A stretch of 64,000 nucleotides of DNA from Uranotaenia lowii (lineage: Eukaryota; Arthropoda; Insecta; Diptera; Culicidae). The notes under the pieces are model-generated. The model was not told where the DNA came from. It did no database searches and saw nothing but the letters and a program-made list of their open reading frames with translations. The DNA lies in assembly GCF_029784155.1 (NCBI RefSeq), contig NC_073693.1, positions 166,089,104-166,153,103 of the forward strand. Direction: 5' to 3'. A program made the position numbers and the translations under genes. This document shows positions 10,800 to 22,560 of this stretch, piece by piece; positions within the stretch are counted from its first letter, which is position 1, and each line of letters starts with the position of its first letter.

Positions 10800-12004
10800 G
10801 ATTAGTGTTTTTCCTTCATCTAGTCAGTCGGACATTGTCCTGTAGATGGGCAACATCGAGCCCGAAACCGGTCGACAAAAAAGGTAAATTTAAAAACGTT
10901 AAGTGTCGTGTCCTGTAATGCGTCGTGTGTTATTTGTGTAGCATAAGTTTTTACGTTTAGCCCAACCAGTAAAATGAGTGCGAAATTTTTCATCTGTCAA
11001 ATTTCCGATGGGGATATTGAATTTTTGTGTGACGACTTTATCAAAAATTTATATGAGAATGGTAGGAATTTCAAAGAAAAACACATTTAAAAGCAAAGAT
11101 GAATTCCAATTTCATTTTGATAATGTTGTAGGGCCTCTGTTTCACTATGTTATGAAGTTTTTTGTTCCTTTGAAGATTGCATTATGTTTTTTTCTTATTT
11201 TATTGTTGTTAACGTGCAAAAATGAAGAAATTATCAGCTTTCTAAACGTCTAGCTGATAGTTATTGAGTGTTCAACTGATTGTCGTAATTTTTATCCAGC
11301 CGGTTTACCATATACAATTCTTATGTAGAACAATTAACATCAATTAATTATTGTTAACTCAGTTTACTAAAATGCCAATAAAAGATTGAGGTTTTGTATA
11401 AAAAATTGTGTTTTGATCACTTTATTGTAATGAGAAGCTTAAACTGCACTGATTTGCACATTTTCATGGAAGACTTTAAAATAACTTTAAAGTTTTGCAA
11501 ATTTCAGTGGAGAAATTCCTCCATTTTTTTTTAACTTCGATGGTCTATTTCATAGAAAATTATTCGAAAATGCAACTTTTTTTGTACCGATCTTCAAGAG
11601 CAAGAATCCTTCTAGAATAATATGTGTTCAATGTGGAAAATTTCCAGCAGATTCTTCGAATTATCAACGAAAAAGATAAGTTTCCTAGTAAATTAGCAGA
11701 TTTTTCGTGATTGTGACGTCTCAGCCTGTACCAATACTAGAGCAGGGCTGCCTTGGCACTACCTTCTTTAAATATTCCTTGCATAGTATGCTTTCATTCC
11801 GATAAACCAGTGATTGAATTTTGCTGAGCATGAATTGATCAACCATCTCTCGCTCAACGCTTTACTCGGAAGCAAAGGTTGCTTTGAGGCAGCGAAAACG
11901 ACAAAACCGATGATGCATACGCTCTCACATGGCCCGCCTTCAAGAAGCAATATACATTCGAGGCTGCGAATCCAAAAAACCAAACGAATGTCTCTCACTC
12001 ATCT
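10800..12004. other. Intergenic sequence, no supported gene
   Basis: AT-rich with chance frames only. The 91-codon frame at 10978-11253 is hydrophobic and K/F/L-rich, which is what random AT-rich sequence gives. No element boundary was found. Confidence 0.45.
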
Positions 12005-12012
12005 CCTGTTAC

Positions 12013-12722
12013 CAGCGTTACCACATATACAGATTTTTCAGGAAGTATACAGATTTTTTAGAAATTTTCAAACACAGAATCTGTATATACAGATTACAGA
12101 TAATTGGAAATTTATACAGATTTCATACAGATTTTTAGAAATTCAGATACTTTCCCAGATATTTTGATTATACTTCGAGTCAACCAATAACCATCTATTA
12201 TGATGACTCAATCATCCATCAATTTACATGCTTGCCAATACGGAAAAACTTCCAGATTAGAGTTCGGAACCGTTACGATGCAATACAACAAGTAAAGGGT
12301 TGAAGAAAGTTTTAAAACCTCTGTTTAGAATGATATACCAAAATTGGTCATTGCATTATAGGGAATGTAACTTTCAAAGCATAAAGACTATCGACACAAT
12401 GTTCAAATCCCAACTGATTGTTAAACCCCAGAAGAACACTGATCTTTATATTTAACGGAATATATCGACCTTAATCTTTGCGTGACCTTATTTTTCGCAC
12501 GTAGCGGACATGTATTTTGTCCGTTACAATTAATCGGACAAAGTTTAACCAAAACCGGTTTGCGTATACAAAATAGTAGCATTATAAAAAGCTCACCGTA
12601 GTCCAGCGTAAGTATCCGGAATGAAATTTTTTGATACAGATTTCAATACAGATTTTCGAGATTTTATACAGATTAATAAGATTTTTTGGTTCGAAAATAC
12701 AGATTTAAATGTGGCAACGCTG
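12013..12722. mobile_element. hAT-type MITE, TACAGATT motif family
   Basis: Ends CAGCGTTACCACAT and, inverted, CAGCGTTGCCACAT, with a perfect 8-bp target duplication CCTGTTAC at 12005-12012 and 12723-12730, diagnostic for hAT. The termini are loaded with TACAGATTT copies (at least five on the left, four on the right). 710 bp, no coding capacity. Confidence 0.9.
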
Positions 12723-12730
12723 CCTGTTAC

Positions 12731-15087
12731 ATTCTTGACGGAACCGAATTCAAAAGGCAGAGCAAACCCGAGTCTCCTCGTTTGTGCCTGGATCGAATAC
12801 CCGCACGGAAAAATTGAGTTATTCATGAAATGTGTTACGATTACACCTTCAAAATAACTAAGCGGTTGTTGTTCAAAAATTGTTTAATCCCAATTCAATT
12901 TTGGGTAGTTTTGGATGACCAATGTACAAAAGTGAACTAAAATTCGATTAGTCATGTTCTGTATAAAAAGTTTGCTGTTGTTGGAAAGCTTTGGAAGGGG
13001 ATGCCAAAGCAAAAAAGCAAATTCGGACAACATGTTGATTGCTGGTTGGAAGATTGCTGATATAAAAAAAGAGTTTTATTTGCAATTGGAAGTTAAAATT
13101 TGTCAACAAAAGTAGTTCATTTAAACGGAATGAATGGTTCGTTTACTAAAAGTACTATTTTCACTTTTCCGGTACGTTTAAACGTCGGAAACACTAAAGC
13201 AAACCGGATAATTGTGATATGTGTTTGTAAATTTATGAAAAGACAATAATTGTTATTTTGCTTGAGCATTTATCGCATTAAATGGCAAATTTTGTTTCTT
13301 TCAGATATTTCGGCGTTATGCAATGTCATACCACCTCCAAGCAAGGCAACAAAAGTTCAGGTGGAGATCGAAAAACCTAACAAAAAGCGTAAACATACAA
13401 CCGAATCAGGTAATGGTACAGCAGCTCAAAAGCAATGGAGACCTCCTATCGGATGAAGACATGGACAAATCTATTCACGATATAATAAAAGGGATGAAAA
13501 AACGACCGGCGAGGACGAGTATGACCTGCTTTTGTATTCCTTCAAAAAGCAATCGAATTATGACTAAATTTTATGGACCGGTTTGTGCATGTTTTTTTTA
13601 GCGAAGGTGTTATAATTTTGGTTGTTTGATTTGGTTGCCAAGCATCATTCAGCTAAGCCAGCAAGCTAGTAAGTATGCTTGTAACTTATTGTCAAAGCCC
13701 TTTTCGAAGGCATTGAGTTTATAATTAATTCAAAGATTAATAGATCTTTCACTTCAAATGGATTTGACGCTTATTAAAATGTCTTCGGCTATTCTGATTT
13801 CAATTCTTGAACTAAATAATAACTGAATCTAATATTATTTTATATAAAAAACGATGAAATTTCAAAATCCTAAGTATTTAACCATTTCTCTTTCTTTTTT
13901 ATGTAGGATAATAATTAATAGTTGCAGTTCGGAAATCTAAAGACAACGCACATGACAACAAAAAGAAATGTTATAACATTTTCAAAATACCAGTGAAAAG
14001 GTCACATAAAGGGAACAACCGGAAGATTTCACCGGAATAGGTTTGTTGTATTGAATGTGTTTTCACGATTTATTGTTAACACTGCTTCTCTTTAAACCGT
14101 TCACAGGATGGATTTTAATTGGTAGAGGACCGACTGGGGAAACCCTCCTATTTGGTATTCCAAGCGCATAAAAGGTGAGTTTTTGTTTCCTTGGATCTGA
14201 TCTAAAAAGCATCCTTTCGATCTGTATGGTTGGTAATATACTTATAATAATCTCATCTTGAACAGACAAAATTCACCTTTACTGCGGGACATGTCCGGAT
14301 TTTGCTGTCGTAATCGCCCTGGTACATCCTCCGTAATCTACAAAATGCCTTCCCAGAGCCACCTAAAGCAAAAGCATTGTTTCGAGATTTTCGGAACGTT
14401 CCATGGAAAGCTTTTGCTGCAAAATACTGTACAATATACCGGAGGATAGATTAAGATAATATAGGGCCATGAAATGTAACAAAAACGATACCAAGAAGAA
14501 AAATTTCCATGCAGTAACATTTGGCTGCATTGCTAAATCGCACAGAAGGCGATTTCCTGTTAAATGTTATTTATCTATATTAACATGCGCCTGTAAACAA
14601 TAAAAAAACTTATAGCTTTTACGTAAGCAAATTGTTTTATTTTTTATTTGAAAAAATCTAATACTTATTGGAAGAATTTTTAAAATGCATGGGCATCCCC
14701 ATGTCAAAATATACAGAATTGACTAACCGGCGGAAAGCTCGCAAATATATAAAAGCTCTATAGACACGCTCTGAATAAAACGCCTAAACATAAAAGTGCG
14801 TGGAGACACTTTTCTTGAAACTGTATGGATTTTTATACAGATAAGAGTAACTTTGGTTACCGTGCGAGGTTTTTCTGCTATTGCTATTATTGCACAGCAA
14901 CCGCACGCAGGCAGCTAGTTTTTTCGTTTCTTTTCCCACCCTCTCCTTGCTCCATACGTTGCGGGCCTATGCAATGCAATAAGTTCGGTTGTTGTCGTTG
15001 TTGCCTCAACCTTTGCGGCGAGGTTGAAGATGTTCTCCTCAACGCAGCTATCGGCTTGAGTCCATCAAATTCAATAATGTAAATGAG
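12731..15087. other. Intergenic sequence with a possible decayed exon
   Basis: At 13306-13312 a TTTCTTTCAG acceptor precedes an open stretch (13313-13480) whose product includes IPPPSKATKVQVEIEKPNKK. It continues after frameshifts through LLSDEDMDKSIHDIIK and EDEYDLLLYSFKK. The acidic then hydrophobic tail is loosely like BESS-type tails of MADF proteins, but this is weak. A TATATAAAAG box lies at about 14745. The 14090-14450 stretch has shorter frames of unknown origin. Confidence 0.3.
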
Positions 15088-15089
15088 TA

Positions 15090-15765
15090 CACTCAGAAAA
15101 ATACTATTATACATGCCATAAGATTCTCTTATGAAGTGGCGCCATAAGAAAAATCAATGAAATTCATAATATTATCTTATGACGCGAATGAACTCTGCAG
15201 ATGAACACCTGCTTCAGTGAGAGGTTGTGGCTTTTCATAAGAGGGTCTTATAAAAACAGGAAATGTCACGTTCGATGAGAATAATTAAAAACAATTGATG
15301 CTAAAAATTTATTTTATTGTTCGGCTCATTTGTTTGGAATTACATACATTATAGTCACCATCAGCAGCACATCAATACCCGGTTCAAAAGAATTTGTTCG
15401 GCCGCATATGGTATTTTGACCTTGAATTTTTTCCCGGTCAACATGCTGAAAAGTAAACAAAAAAACAAATTAGAGTTTACCTTTACAATTATGTTTAACG
15501 ATTACAAAAATAAACTTCAATTCAAACTTACCATTGAAAAGAATAAAACTAATTATTCCACAACTTCGTTTGACGACTGAAAAATGACTGATGGAATGAA
15601 TGTGTTCATAATTTTTCCACAATGCCGTTTCTTCTATTTTTCATAAGAACTTCGTATGAAAATTGGAAGAATTTCATAAGACTCTTATGAAAACTTAGTT
15701 TGGACGCAAAAAAGGGGTTCATAAGACGTATCTTACGAAAATTATAATAAGATTTTGCCTGAGTG
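15090..15765 (-). mobile_element. TIR element rich in TTCATAAGA motifs, carrying a spliced mini-gene
   Basis: Ends CACTCAGAAAAATA and, inverted, CACTCAGGCAAAATC, each next to TA (15088-15089, 15766-15767). The terminal regions repeat TTCATAAGA and its complement TCTTATGAA, often as back-to-back palindromes. 676 bp. The central region is on the minus strand and has a donor, an acceptor and AATAAA. It shares its terminal CACTCAG and internal organisation, though not its motif, with the element at 9924-10797. Confidence 0.75.
15326..15534 (-). CDS. Predicted 40-aa micro-ORF with an intron directly after the start codon
   Basis: On the minus strand the ATG (15534-15532) is followed at once by donor GTAAGT. 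An 86-nt intron ends TTTACTTTTCAG, and exon 2 (15445-15326) continues in frame as HVDREKIQGQNTICGR to a TGA at 15328-15326. CAATAAAATAAA follows within 20 nt. The product has a hydrophobic C-terminal third (VLLMVTIMYVI). Family unknown. An alternative ATG in exon 2 (second base) gives a shorter frame. Splice and poly(A) signals are visible; translation is inference. Confidence 0.33.
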
Positions 15766-15767
15766 TA

Positions 15768-18642
15768 TGTGTGCCTCGTCTATTTCATGCATCATGTAGC
15801 GACCGAACGTTGAGAGAGTTCGTTCTGAGCAGCGAACGGATAGTGTCTCTCGGAGCAGATCCTCCTCATGGGGGGAGGTTTGAATGAATGTATATGTATC
15901 GTCTCCTGTATTACTATACGAGGCCTCAAAGTGTGTATTTTGAATGCCTCTGATGAGAAAATGGTTGAGGATTTCAATCACTGCGATAAACCCTTAAACT
16001 AACGACATGTGAGGAAAATAATGGGTCGCTAGTCTCAATTTTTGGCTCATGACTATGAAAAAATCCCGTCCCACTTTGAAAACCACTGTTCAAATAATTA
16101 TATTCATAACAGGCAAGTAGTATTTATTCATCCGAAATGTAGGCTCATTATTTCATCCAAGAACCTCGTGCTTGTGAACCATGCAACAAACAGTAGAAGG
16201 AAAATACGCTTTCAAATTTCAAATGACATTAGGCTTTAATTTGTTTTCCAGTACACGTGATTTCTGGATGGTCGTTTCTAAAGCCTTGTCCATTGTGATG
16301 GCGAAAACAACCCCGCCAAAGGAAAAATTGGTTTTGAAAAACGGGTATCATGACTTTTGATTCGTGGGAATAGAAACAAAAGTTGTATGGGAGAGTCCCT
16401 TTTCATAGGTGGGAGGGTCATGAAACTATCGTTATAGGTTTCAATAGTCCAAAAACATCACTGTTCCAAATTTCAGGCTGATCGATTAAGCGGTGTGGAT
16501 TTGTATAAGGTGCATACAAACAAACTTATATTGTCCAATTCATCTTTACATATTAGATCTAGCTTGCAGGCATGGCACATCACTATTTGCAGTGCTTCCA
16601 AACAACACTTATTATGATATGTAATTGGTTTATATTAAAGCTTTGATTTTTTTTTTCGAATAACAACAACTTTCTTAATCGATGTTCTGATCCCGATTCA
16701 CCCCATATATTCAAAATTTTACGTGCTTTCTCGGCCAGATGAAACAGGCTTTTTCTTGAAAGAAAAATTGTGTGTAATGCTATTTGCATCCAATGATAAT
16801 GTATACTAATCTGTCACAATTCTAACCAAAATTGGTTTACTAATAAAATTTTATATTTTGTCAACGTTGTGCGTGGCTATGGCAAATCTAGTAATGTTAG
16901 ATTTATTCGAATGTCTAGTGTTTTAAGTTACTTGTTATGGCTTTCACAAAAATGCTTTAATCAAATCCCTCCACGTAATACCTATATGTAGCTCCAATCG
17001 ACCATTCTTCATACAGATAACAGCGTGTATGTAGTACGTTACATATGCCTACAGCAGATCAGACAGCATGGCGCGCAATTCGCGATTGGGGCACATCTCC
17101 GCATACCGATGCTGGCCTCGATGAACGACATCCATTGGCTGCTGTAATTAATTCTGCATCAGCCAGCCTATAATATGTTTTGAGATGCAAATGCAGTGCT
17201 CCAGAAGCGTTGACCGAGTTCCTTCAAACTACTACACCACAGAAGCTTCGAAGTAGTGAAGCTATTGAACTATCTGACTCTGGTGCTGGTGCATTTAAGA
17301 CAGTAGATACTTCATATATTAAAATTGGCCCGAGTCATGTATAATTGATTTATGAATAAAGAAGCATTTTATTATGTCGTTACTATGCTCGCCAATAAGT
17401 CTGACATGAATCGTTTAAGATAAATACGGGAGGTCTGCTAAGTAGGAATTATTGTACGTACATACACACATATCGAATGGAATTTTGGACGATCAAACGC
17501 ACCGGCCTTCAATTGACCAGATGGCGTTGATCAAAATCGATCGCATCAAATAAATATCAATTGAGGCAAGAAAAAAAAAGTGGAGTGTGCAAAAATTCGA
17601 TATTCGCGAAATAAAATGTTGTCGCGCAGCCCGCTGAATCAAACCAAACAAGAAGAATCAAATTGCATCCTCTGGGCCGCCATACGTTTACATACATACA
17701 CATGCCAGAAAATCTAACTGTTAATTATTTTTAATTAATATTTAAATTGCATCCGATGCTACTGATCCGTACTAAGGAGTCAACTGTTTGCAACTTATTG
17801 AGCGGCAAAAAAAAAGTTCCAATCCCGACCGTGCGTGGTGGCGTGAAACTGTATACGCTCAAATATTTCAATGAACTGCACTGTAAATTACGCGGCTTGC
17901 ACTAAATCAAACGCCGCGCCGCAGTGTCAGCTGAATTCCGAATACTTATAGGAGTATGAGGCCGCATCGTATCGCATGGCACCGGACTGGCTGGCTGGGC
18001 TGGATCTTGTACGCTACGCTAAGTCGTCCGGTCGGTCGTTCGGAGCAAAAACTTGAGGCGCAAACAGGCGACGATCGTGATCGCATCGAACGCAATCGAC
18101 CCAGGCCAGCGACAGGCTGTCTACCCGGTTGGTCTCGGCGCGGTGCCTGAGCTGTGCTGATGCAATGGCTCTACATTTCTTCACCTCCACATACTCGTCG
18201 TACCTACTGCATACATACACACAAACATACATATCAATTCACTTTGAACCATACAACAGGACAGGACAGTAAATTACAAGTTGAGCTTCGATTTGCAAGT
18301 CGACGGTTAACGTCAGAGCAATTTCGAGTAGAAAGTTATGCACGAATTCATGGACAAATCAATAATCTTGATCATATCGATCAGCAGGATTCTGCGTTCT
18401 AACTAAAACAAAATGGTGTCGATTCGGAGCTTGATGGCGATATTGAACTTTGTTGGATATCGAGCCTCTAATTTGAGATAAGATGCTAATTTGCTCTGAC
18501 TCGATTACCAATCAAAAGCTTATTGGTTGATCTGGAATATGTTGATTGTAAAATCGTAAAGAATGGCCAAAGCTTTGAAGGTACGTTAGAGACACACCTC
18601 CTCAATAGGACCCGTTTTCAATTCTCCTACAACAATAAGTTA
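15768..18642. other. Intergenic sequence; GC-richer patch at 17.85-18.15 kb
   Basis: No gene could be supported. 17880-18150 is clearly GC-richer than its surroundings and could be regulatory or a 5' exon, but no splice-consistent frame was found. A scattering of ACATAC repeats lies at 17690 and 18205. Confidence 0.35.
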
Positions 18643-18680
18643 GTGTACGTGTTATGTGTACGTGTATGTGTACGTGTTTT
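18643..18680 (+). repeat. GTGTAC-type microsatellite
   Basis: Imperfect repeats of TGTGTACG over about 38 bp. Confidence 0.7.
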
Positions 18681-19979
18681 ATCTTCGACATTTTTTAAAT
18701 AGCATTTCAATCACAGAACAGACATTCGTTGTCCCTCTTTGATGTCTTTTTCACTTTTTCCATGCTGGTCATCAGAAAATTAACCGCAGGTTTTATACAT
18801 AAAAAATAATTACAGGCTGACAATTTTTTAGACTTTATGAAAGTATTAGCCATTTCAAAATTCCTTGAAAAAAATGATTTATTTGGCAGTTTTACGTTCG
18901 TAGTTTGAGTTTTGTGAATCTTTTTGTTCATTTATAAAATTATTCTGGTTCTCGTGTACAACTTTTTTTGAGTGATCAAATCAAATTGTACATACAAATT
19001 TTTGTATTTTAAATTAGTGAAAAATTGTTGAGGTTTTTAAAAATCTGATATACATATGTTTGAAAATTGTTTTAAATTTTCTTCAACTCAAGATTTCACC
19101 CTTCGATTTTTAAAAGCATTAAAACCATCTGAGCTAATGTTGCCAGAATTTTTTCAGCACGTTTCCGGGCCGAACAAATCCGGGCTGTTTTATCTAAAAA
19201 TCTGGCAACATCGTCGACCAATAATCGGGCAAATTTGGTCAATACCTAGGAATTACTCATCAAAAATCAAGAAAAAATAGTTGAAAAAAAACTTTTCATC
19301 AAATTTTATCAGCAAAATTTAAATAGTTCTGTTGGCTTTCTAAAAAACCTTTCATGATTATTTCTATGAAACTTGCTAAAGAAATTTCGTTCGTTCGAAT
19401 TAGAATAAACCCGGGCAAAATCCGGGTTTTTAATCTCGCTAGCAGCAATTTGTGTCGTTGTGGCCAAGGTTATCAGGACATCGAGCATATTGTTTGGTCG
19501 TGTGAGGACCATCTTACCGCCAGAGCGAATTTGATTGACTCCCTTCGGGCCCGAGGTAAACCACCTTACTTTCCTGTGAGGGATGTGTTCGCTGTGGTAG
19601 ACCTAGACCAGGCATGTCAAACTCGTTTAAGTGTGCGGGCCGCATTAAAAATTTTCTATGACGTAGAGGGCCGCAGCCAAAATCAGTTAGAAAACATAAC
19701 ATATTAGTTTCGCGGAGATTAGATATAATAAAATTTTGCGTTAAATTTTTATGTAAGCTTTAACATTCTTATATTATAATGCATGTTACCGTTAGTAACA
19801 GTTTATAGTTTGCATGTCGGTTTTTGTTTATTTATTCCATGTTTATTGTTTAATTTATTTATTTATTATTTTATAAATGTTAGGCAATTAATTTCAAATT
19901 CAAATCAAATAATGGCTAAGTAAACAGGACTAGGTATAACACCACACGACATATAACATCACAATTCGAACATCACAAA

Positions 19980-21045
19980 GAAGGGGCGAATTACGGTTCA
20001 GTGGGAGGCAATGGAAAAAGCAGATGACAGCTCAGAACGAGGAGGTCGAAAGAGTTTCTCTTTCGGGTGGTAACCGCGTAGCGAACACCACGCATGCGCC
20101 CGTTGCCGAGTTTCAGGCTGAAGCCAAATAAGTAGCCATTTCCGACAGTGGGCCAGCAATCTAGCCAAGTGAACCAGAAAAGTGGGATTTGATCTTTCGG
20201 TGTCGCGACCTATGACCTGGACGATTCGGAATTCCCGTAACATCTTGGCCCTCCGTGCAAGAAATCATCGGAGAAACAAGTGACAAGCACGTGTTCAGCA
20301 CGTGACTTCTTGCCCCAGACCCTCGGAAGACACATCGGTAACCACCGGACCACCCCGGAAGAAGACCAGCCACGGGGAGTGCAAGCCTCTTGCCCTCTAC
20401 TAGCCTGGCAGAGCACCTCAGCCAGATCATCACAAAACGATCGCTGGAATCCCCTTGAATGTCCGCTTAGCCACCGCCAAACCGCCACTAAGCCGCGAAG
20501 CGACCGCCAAACGTCGTCAAGCCGCTAAATACCCGCTGAGACAACGCAAAGCCACCACCAGATCATCGCCAAGCCACGACTGTCGAGCCGCCGATCCACC
20601 GATCCGCCGATCCGCCGATCCGCCAATCCGCCGATCCGCCGATCCGCTGACCCTCCAGTGCCGGTGAGCACCCGGTTTCGTCCCCAGAACGACCGCTATA
20701 ACCGTTGCCAAGAGAAGCCCTTTCCCGCCGCAGGCCTGCCACGAAGCTGTGAGTAAAACACAATACATATCACACAAAACACGCCACACAGATTTATAAA
20801 TCACACAATTAAACACAAAATTAAACGAGTGAAACTTGTAACATTACACAAATATCACATCCGAGTCCTGGGTTCTGAAAGTAGGCACAAAGCCGACCTT
20901 GAGGTCCTCCGTTTGACATCCAGATCGAGCTAGCCAGTGCAAAAGAAGGTGATGTATACCCACCCTCACTGATCCCCAGAGGAACGACCAGGGATCCGAG
21001 GGCTTAGACCCCGTCCCCTCAGGACGTGTGGTAATATGCATTAGA
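19980..21045. other. GC-rich insert of unknown origin inside the hAT element
   Basis: Compositionally unlike the surrounding hAT sequence. It has a (GATCCGCC)n array and many CCACCGCC-like triplets but no conserved frame. It could be a solo LTR or captured DNA; no TG...CA boundary with a duplication could be confirmed. Confidence 0.4.
20588..20652 (+). repeat. (GATCCGCC)n tandem array
   Basis: About eight copies of an 8-bp unit CCGATCCG/CCGATCCA with few mismatches. Confidence 0.9.
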
Positions 21046-21249
21046 GCTAATAATTACCCCATTATGAACAAACGCCGTAAGCGCCGTTAGTTGACTCCCT
21101 CGTCAATGTGAATGGAGATGAAATGTTGTTTTCGAAAGTTTTCCGTTTGGTAATTGATGCTTCATGTGGTGTGATATGATTTTATGATGAAAAAATTTCC
21201 ACCCACGCACAAAGAAGTGTTCATATTTATCCTATACTTTTCAAGATGC

Positions 21250-21973
21250 GGGGTAATTATGAACACGTGTTTTCTCTGCATTGGTTTATGATTGAAATTT
21301 ACTTTTATCTTCAAAATCACGATAGCCATCCAAACCTTGAAAATAAGCCTAAAACATTACTTCATGTTTTTTTTAGAATTGTGGATCTGGGATTATTTGA
21401 AACACAGAGAACAGACATACAAGCTAGCCCACGAAACTTGTGTAAAATTTCCAACGATAGTTTTGAACAATTTTTTTGTTTTTTGGCTGGGCCTTTTCGA
21501 AAACTGGCCACCTGAAAATTTAATTTGTAACTTTTCAACGGCGCAATAGATGGCACTATTTCAAGTCAATTTCTAAAGTATTTTTTTAATGTCAGCATTT
21601 GAAATTTTACACACTTATTGGAAGATTTTTTGTTCGAGCTTGTACGTCTGTTCTCTGTGCTTCCAGCTATGTAAAACTGAAAATAACCAATAGCTTCTCA
21701 ACAATAAATTTTAAAAATCAACAAATCTCAGTAAAATGCTACAGGAATAAAGGATACAATGCAATAGGAATAAAGCCAATATCAAAAGTCATCACATAAC
21801 AAGAATTGTTACAGTGTTCATAATTGCAACTTAAAAGTTAGAAAAAAAAATCTTAAAATGAAGAAGGGAACCAGCCATTCACTTTTGGATACTTTCCAGA
21901 CTTCCAAAATTTAAGAGCTACTTGTTTGAGCTGATAGTATGAAAAACTGAGTAATTTTGTTCATAATTACCCC
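21250..21973. mobile_element. TA-type MITE nested in the hAT element
   Basis: Perfect 16-bp inverted repeats GGGGTAATTATGAACA at 21250-21265 and 21958-21973. The right end extends outward to a TAGGGCTAGGTGGGG terminus (to about 21989), of the same form as the TAGGG-ended MITEs at 25, 54, 58 and 61 kb. A further TAATTACCCC copy at about 21047 may be an older fragment. No coding frame. Confidence 0.6.
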
Positions 21974-22129
21974 ACCTAGCCCTATATTTATTGTCAGGTT
22001 GAAGTTTATTTGTCACTGACACTTTCATTATAACATAGCAAGAATTCTGGCAACAAATTTCCGTAACTCAACGTAGCGTTCAAGCAAATAGCTGTAAAAT
22101 TTTGGTACAGCCACTTCAATGTATTTCGC

Positions 22130-22560
22130 TTTCAATAAAGAATCGCACTACAGCTCTATCAACTCTAGTTGCAAATTATCTGCAGCATTTTTTGGAGCAA
22201 ACGAAAATGGAGATACAAACAACGAAAATTCTTGCTCGTATGAATTAAAGTTACAAAAACGGCTTTTGAATTCATCTAGTAACGATTCTAGGTGAAGTAC
22301 GAATTTATCAAATGATGTAGCCTCATTTGTTCTTTCCAGTTCTTGACACGTAGAGAAGTGCACAAGGTTTTATTTGGAAATTTGGTTGGTCCATAACCGT
22401 AACTTCGCTTGAAAGTTTTTTACATCATAACAAGCAGCTATGATATTTTTTTTCTTTTCCTTGAAGCTTTAAGTTCAAATCTTGCAGGTGGCCTTTGAGA
22501 TCAACGTCAAATGCCAAATCCTGAACCCAGTCGTCTGCTTGAAAATGTTCAACAGGTTCA
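22130..22560 (-). pseudogene. hAT transposase fragment, degraded
   Basis: The minus-strand text includes LNLKLQGKEKKYHSCLL, FDKFVLHLESLLDEFKSRF and ADNLQLELIEL followed by a stop. In GTF2IRD2-, EPM2AIP1- and ZBED-type hAT transposases the order is LNLKLQGK, then a helical region, then RF.DF....F.LF..PF and LQ.ELIELQ.D, which is matched here. It corresponds to the region before the C-terminal dimerisation domain. Several stops and frameshifts (near 22440 and 22250, and a TAG after LIEL) break it. The catalytic N-terminal part is not recognisable. It belongs to the surrounding element. Confidence 0.7.

Noticed and set aside
20455..20816. Overlapping frames through the GATCCGCC array
   Set aside because: Repeats with no stop codon in several frames create open frames without coding meaning.
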